Below, piece by piece: positions 22,058 through 25,172 of a DNA stretch of 25,172 bases. Under the pieces are notes generated by a model that searched no databases, was not told the origin of the DNA, and was given only the letters and a program-made list of their open reading frames with translations. The position numbers and the translations under genes are program-made. The stretch spans positions 1 to 25,172 of the forward strand of contig DAOSVX010000003.1 in assembly GCA_035379765.1 (NCBI GenBank), read 5' to 3'. This DNA is from DAOSVX01 sp035379765 (GTDB lineage Bacteria; Bacillota_I; Bacilli_A; RF39; UBA660). The number at the start of each line of letters is the position of its first letter. Positions within the stretch are counted from its first letter, which is position 1.

Positions 22058-22946
22058 CATTTATTTTATCTTTTAATAGTTTTAAAAAGATATCTTCTTC
22101 TAACATTCCTCTAGTTAATTTTAGGGATTTAAATCCTGGTACAGAATTTACTTCACAAACATAATAATCATTGTTTTTTCCAATTAAAATATCAATTCCA
22201 CAAATATCTAGTTTCATTACTTTAGCAACTTTTATAACTAATTTTTTTAATTCTGGAGTTGCTTCATAATATATGGCTTTTCCACCTTGAGCCAAGTTAC
22301 TACGGAAGTCTTCGCTACCACTTTTTCTGATGGCACTACCAATAAATTTGTCACCTACTACATAACATCTAATATCCATTCCAAACGATGAAGATATAAA
22401 TTCTTGAAATATTACTTTGCCATGATAGCGACTATATTTTTGCTCAAAAATCTCTTTATTGTCAATTAAAAATACACTTTTACCTTTACGACCTTTAATA
22501 TATTTTAAAATAAAAGTATTACTATTTAATATTTTAGCTACATCTTCGTATTCTAATACTTGACGGCCACTTTTCCGTACTGAATATAGTGTTTTAGGAC
22601 TTCTAATACCATTTTCAGTAAGTATTTGATGAGTTTTTAATTTGTTTTTGGCATCAACCATTGCTTGAGAAGAATTAAATACTTTAACACCTAACATTTC
22701 CAGTTGCCTAATAAAGAAAATATCTAATTTTCTACTTATAGCATATTTAGGAAAATCTTTTATTTCTTTACCTTTATAGTAAATAGAATTTTTATCACCA
22801 GTATTAATAATGAATTTTGATAAATTGTATACTTCCAAATCAATATTATATTCATTTTTAGCTTTATTAATTAAATTGGTAATAAAACCATTTTGCATTT
22901 TACGATTAAAAGTCCAATTGGAATAAAAAAACCATACTTTTTCCAT
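22047..22946 (-). CDS. RimK-type ATP-grasp carboxylate-amine ligase
   Basis: 299 residues. A Rossmann-like pre-ATP-grasp domain (1-95, VWFFYSNWTFNRKMQNGFIT) is followed by the ATP-grasp core. Visible landmarks are DAKNKLKTHQILTENGI (98-114), FILKYIKGRKGKSVFLI (145-161, P-loop-like), VIFQEFI with GMDIRCYVVGDK (178-200), FRSNLAQGGKA (214-224) and GIDIL with YYVCEVNSVPGFKSL (250-275), giving Mg ligands Asp252, Glu265 and Asn267. The RimK/LysX family joins an amino acid to a carboxylate through an acyl-phosphate, often on peptides or protein tails. The start codon follows the amidoligase stop by one base, so translation is coupled. Substrate unknown. Confidence 0.88.
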   Translation of the reverse strand: MEKVWFFYSNWTFNRKMQNGFITNLINKAKNEYNIDLEVYNLSKFIINTGDKNSIYYKGKEIKDFPKYAISRKLDIFFIRQLEMLGVKVFNSSQAMVDAKNKLKTHQILTENGIRSPKTLYSVRKSGRQVLEYEDVAKILNSNTFILKYIKGRKGKSVFLIDNKEIFEQKYSRYHGKVIFQEFISSSFGMDIRCYVVGDKFIGSAIRKSGSEDFRSNLAQGGKAIYYEATPELKKLVIKVAKVMKLDICGIDILIGKNNDYYVCEVNSVPGFKSLKLTRGMLEEDIFLKLLKDKINEKA

Positions 22947-22947
22947 T

Positions 22948-23811
22948 TTAGTTTTTATCCATTTCTAATATTTCTTTTTTTAACTTTTCATCTACCAAGA
23001 CTATTTTAGGACCATTTTTAGTAAAATTAATTACCATTAATTTATCATTAACAATAGCTTTTTCAATATCTTGGTAATTATTTTTTTGCCATACCCTAGA
23101 CATTATTTTCGTCATATCAGTAGCAAATTTCTTTTCTTTTTTAATTAAGGTTTTATCATAAAAAATAGTTCCTAAAAGTAATTCCATTACTTTTTCTATT
23201 TCACTAGCTGACAAACCAACTTTAATATTTCTTACTTCAATTAATTTTTTATTAAGATAGTTTACAGCTGTATATTTAGCACTAACTGTTTTTTGAAATT
23301 TTTTGTAGTCTTCAAAATTAAAATTATAGATTATTTGTTTATAAACATTTTCTTCAAAATATTCCTTTTTATCTTTCATAAGTAATAATAATTTTTGATG
23401 AGATGTATCTAAATCTGTTACATCGTATTGATTAAAGTTCATATGAATACCACAATTATGTTCTTTATCAATCATAATACTACCATCACTAAATTTTATT
23501 ATTTTTAACAATGTACTATATATTTTTTTGATTTCTTTAATTGGTAGAGGATCTAAAACTATTTCAAAAGAATAATTTCCTAAAATAGTTCCATCACTAG
23601 TAAAATAACCATTATTACCAACCGCTTTTTTAATTTTTTTAAGTAGGGTCCTAATGAAAGTATATCTTTCTCTTTCATAATTAACAGCTATTTCTATTTC
23701 TAATCCTATTCTATCAAAACTTACTGGTTCTTTGATTCTATCAACCCCATAGTTTGGTTGAATACATAAAAGATTGTCATATCTTTCCATATAATTAATT
23801 TCTTCTATCAT
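22948..23811 (-). CDS. Putative amidoligase (glutamine-synthetase-like fold)
   Basis: 287 residues. Motifs of the amidoligase-2 family are seen in order: GLEIEI (36-41), SDGTILGNYSFEIVLDPLP (72-90), NCGIHMNFNQ (119-128, with the His of CG.H) and KYTAVNYLNKKLIEVRNI (179-196). The acidic residues of GLEIEI and FEIV and the LIEVR Arg are expected to bind metal and ATP. The family is predicted to make amide bonds in small metabolites or peptides, usually beside ATP-grasp and peptidase genes, as here. It starts 17 bases inside the end of the queA fusion, with AAAGGG upstream. It is a ligase by family; the reaction here is inferred. Confidence 0.82.
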   Translation of the reverse strand: MIEEINYMERYDNLLCIQPNYGVDRIKEPVSFDRIGLEIEIAVNYERERYTFIRTLLKKIKKAVGNNGYFTSDGTILGNYSFEIVLDPLPIKEIKKIYSTLLKIIKFSDGSIMIDKEHNCGIHMNFNQYDVTDLDTSHQKLLLLMKDKKEYFEENVYKQIIYNFNFEDYKKFQKTVSAKYTAVNYLNKKLIEVRNIKVGLSASEIEKVMELLLGTIFYDKTLIKKEKKFATDMTKIMSRVWQKNNYQDIEKAIVNDKLMVINFTKNGPKIVLVDEKLKKEILEMDKN

Positions 23812-25172
23812 TTTTCAATTCCCTTTCTATAAGTAAAATTATCTTTTTTAATTTATTAATTAGTGTTTTAAAACGCCATGCATTGTGATTTAAACGACGA
23901 TATTTTTTGTTTATTTCTAATTGGATAGTTGGTATGCTAGTTTCTTTATTAATATAATAACTAATAGTTTTTTCTCTAGCTTTAAACTTAGTATCAATAG
24001 TTACATTTTTGTGTTTTTTTTCTAATCTCTTCTTAATTTTATTAATTAATTCTATATTGTCATTAACATTTTTATATTTGTTTACCCCTATTTCAAAATC
24101 ACGATCATCATCATATTCTAAGCCATGAATATCAATTAAAAATTTAATATTGTTTTTAATAATAAACTCTTTTAATTTTTGTTTATATATATTATCTTTT
24201 GTGTAATTATAATCAATATCTGTATCAGTGGTATAGATTATATTACAACCAGTTATAACATGTAATATTTTGACAATATCATCAGTATGATATTCTCTTT
24301 TTTTAGTACTTTCATTACGTTCATGAAAATTAGCATGAGGTGCGGAAAGAATAATATTATTAGTACCTTTATAAATAACAAAATTAGAATACTTTTCAGT
24401 AGGTTTTAATTTATTAAATGTTTTTAAATATTCATAAGAAGTTTTCTTTTCATTAATAAACATCGCATCACCAAAAGAAAAGAAACGATAATTATTATTT
24501 TTGGCTTCTTGGTAAGCATGCATAATATTATCTCGACCAGCTAAAGCACTAACTAACATCATTAAAGTTGATTTAGGTAAGTGAAAATTAGTGATTAATG
24601 AGTTAATAGCTTTAAATTGATACCCTGGATAAATAAATATATCAGTATCACCTTTAGAAGCTTTAAAAGTATTATATTTAGTATAAACTGTTTCTAAAAC
24701 TCTAGTTGTAGTAGTTCCGACAGCAATTATTTTATTACCCATTTTTTTAGCATTATTTAGTATTTTAGCTACTTCTTCATTCATTTCATAGTATTCACTA
24801 TGCATTTTATGATCTAAAATATTATCTTCTGCTACTGGTTTAAAAGTGCCTAAACCAACATGCAAAGTAACATAAACAACTTTAATACCTTTTTTTTCTA
24901 TTTTTTCTAATAATTTCTTAGTAAAATGTAACCCAGCTGTTGGAGCAGCGGCACTACCAAAGTATTTAGCATAAACAGTTTGATAACGATCATTTTCTTT
25001 TAGTTTTTCATGAATATAAGGAGGAGTTGGCATTTCGCCTATAGAATTTAATATTTCATTTAAAATACCTTCATATATTAAATTTAATTCCATTGTGCCA
25101 TCAGCATTTTTACTTAGTACAATAGCTTCTAATATATTTTCTTTAAATATGATTTTATCGTCTACTTTAAGT
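23795..25172 (-). CDS. queA: QueA fused to an N-formylglutamate-amidohydrolase-like domain (5' end outside window)
   Basis: 458 residues are in the window; the frame is open to the right edge. The first ~240 are the C-terminal two thirds of QueA, S-adenosylmethionine:tRNA ribosyltransferase-isomerase. Landmarks are MPTPPYIHEKL, DRYQTVYA, AAAPTAGLHFT, HVGLGTFKPV, GTTTTRVLE and the usual last motif FFSFGDAMFI (ending near 24457). Instead of stopping, the frame continues ~220 residues with the outline of N-formylglutamate amidohydrolase/carboxypeptidase-like proteins: IILSAPHANFHERN, FLIDIHGLEYDDDRDFEIG and TIQLEINKKYRR. His and Glu in these motifs would bind zinc. QueA adds the cyclopentenediol ring to preQ1-tRNA. 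The tail could hydrolyse amide bonds opposite the two ligases downstream. The sequence at the junction is continuous, with no frameshift. Confidence 0.85.
   Translation of the reverse strand, partial: LKVDDKIIFKENILEAIVLSKNADGTMELNLIYEGILNEILNSIGEMPTPPYIHEKLKENDRYQTVYAKYFGSAAAPTAGLHFTKKLLEKIEKKGIKVVYVTLHVGLGTFKPVAEDNILDHKMHSEYYEMNEEVAKILNNAKKMGNKIIAVGTTTTRVLETVYTKYNTFKASKGDTDIFIYPGYQFKAINSLITNFHLPKSTLMMLVSALAGRDNIMHAYQEAKNNNYRFFSFGDAMFINEKKTSYEYLKTFNKLKPTEKYSNFVIYKGTNNIILSAPHANFHERNESTKKREYHTDDIVKILHVITGCNIIYTTDTDIDYNYTKDNIYKQKLKEFIIKNNIKFLIDIHGLEYDDDRDFEIGVNKYKNVNDNIELINKIKKRLEKKHKNVTIDTKFKAREKTISYYINKETSIPTIQLEINKKYRRLNHNAWRFKTLINKLKKIILLIERELKNDRRN

Noticed and set aside
1..25172. tRNA, rRNA genes and insertion sequences
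   Set aside because: No cloverleaf with a GGTTCRA-type arm, rRNA stretch or transposase was found by eye; the only recombinase is the Xer-type gene.

Overview
This is a very AT-rich bacterial window (G+C estimated by eye at under 30%) that reads with the standard bacterial code. TGA is used as a stop (nusB, rel, tgt) and Trp is TGG, so it is not a code-4 mycoplasma. The gene families are Firmicute/Mollicute-like: a YlbL-type Lon protease, ComN, a T-box in front of aspS, a single long Rel, and queA-tgt-comN-rel-dtd-aspS-6S-rarA-mnmA in the order familiar from Bacillus. The best guess is an uncultivated gut Bacilli or Mollicutes-relative lineage. That placement is inference.

Layout. Positions 1-6690 (+ strand) hold the end of a surface or phage-tail-like protein, a YlbL protease, mutS, a small membrane protein, the overlapping nusB-xseA-xseB group and a HAD phosphatase. 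Positions 6691-8851 hold a 30-residue membrane peptide on the minus strand, divergently transcribed mnmA, and a helix-turn-helix protein. Positions 8852-14180 look like an island set into the ancestral mnmA...rarA neighbourhood. It has a dif-like site beside a Xer tyrosine recombinase. It also has two tandem copies of an undescribed two-gene cassette (51-residue ORF plus large helical/coiled-coil protein) and the 3' stump of a third. Positions 14257-25172 return to conserved synteny: rarA (+), then on the minus strand a 6S RNA, T-box-controlled aspS, dtd, rel, comN, a pilin-like protein, tgt, an ATP-grasp ligase, a GS-like amidoligase, and a queA that runs off the right edge.

How the parts work together. 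mutS, xseA/B and rarA serve DNA repair; queA and tgt make queuosine in tRNA; mnmA makes 2-thiouridine; aspS and dtd charge and proofread tRNA; rel and 6S RNA are global stress and growth regulators. Two parts are not ordinary housekeeping. (1) The tandem cassettes share an almost identical promoter/operator/51-residue ORF block, but their large proteins have diverged widely. This resembles a diversifying multi-copy locus. (2) A possible amide-bond pathway is wired into the queuosine operon: QueA is fused in frame to an N-formylglutamate-amidohydrolase-like domain and is followed, with overlapping or abutting reading frames, by an amidoligase and a RimK-like ATP-grasp ligase.

Other points of note: Rel keeps the synthetase motifs but has lost three of the canonical hydrolase residues (HDxxED reads HExxNH). 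Many promoters are extended -10 boxes only 15-23 nt before the start codon, so the ribosome-binding site lies at or very near the predicted +1.
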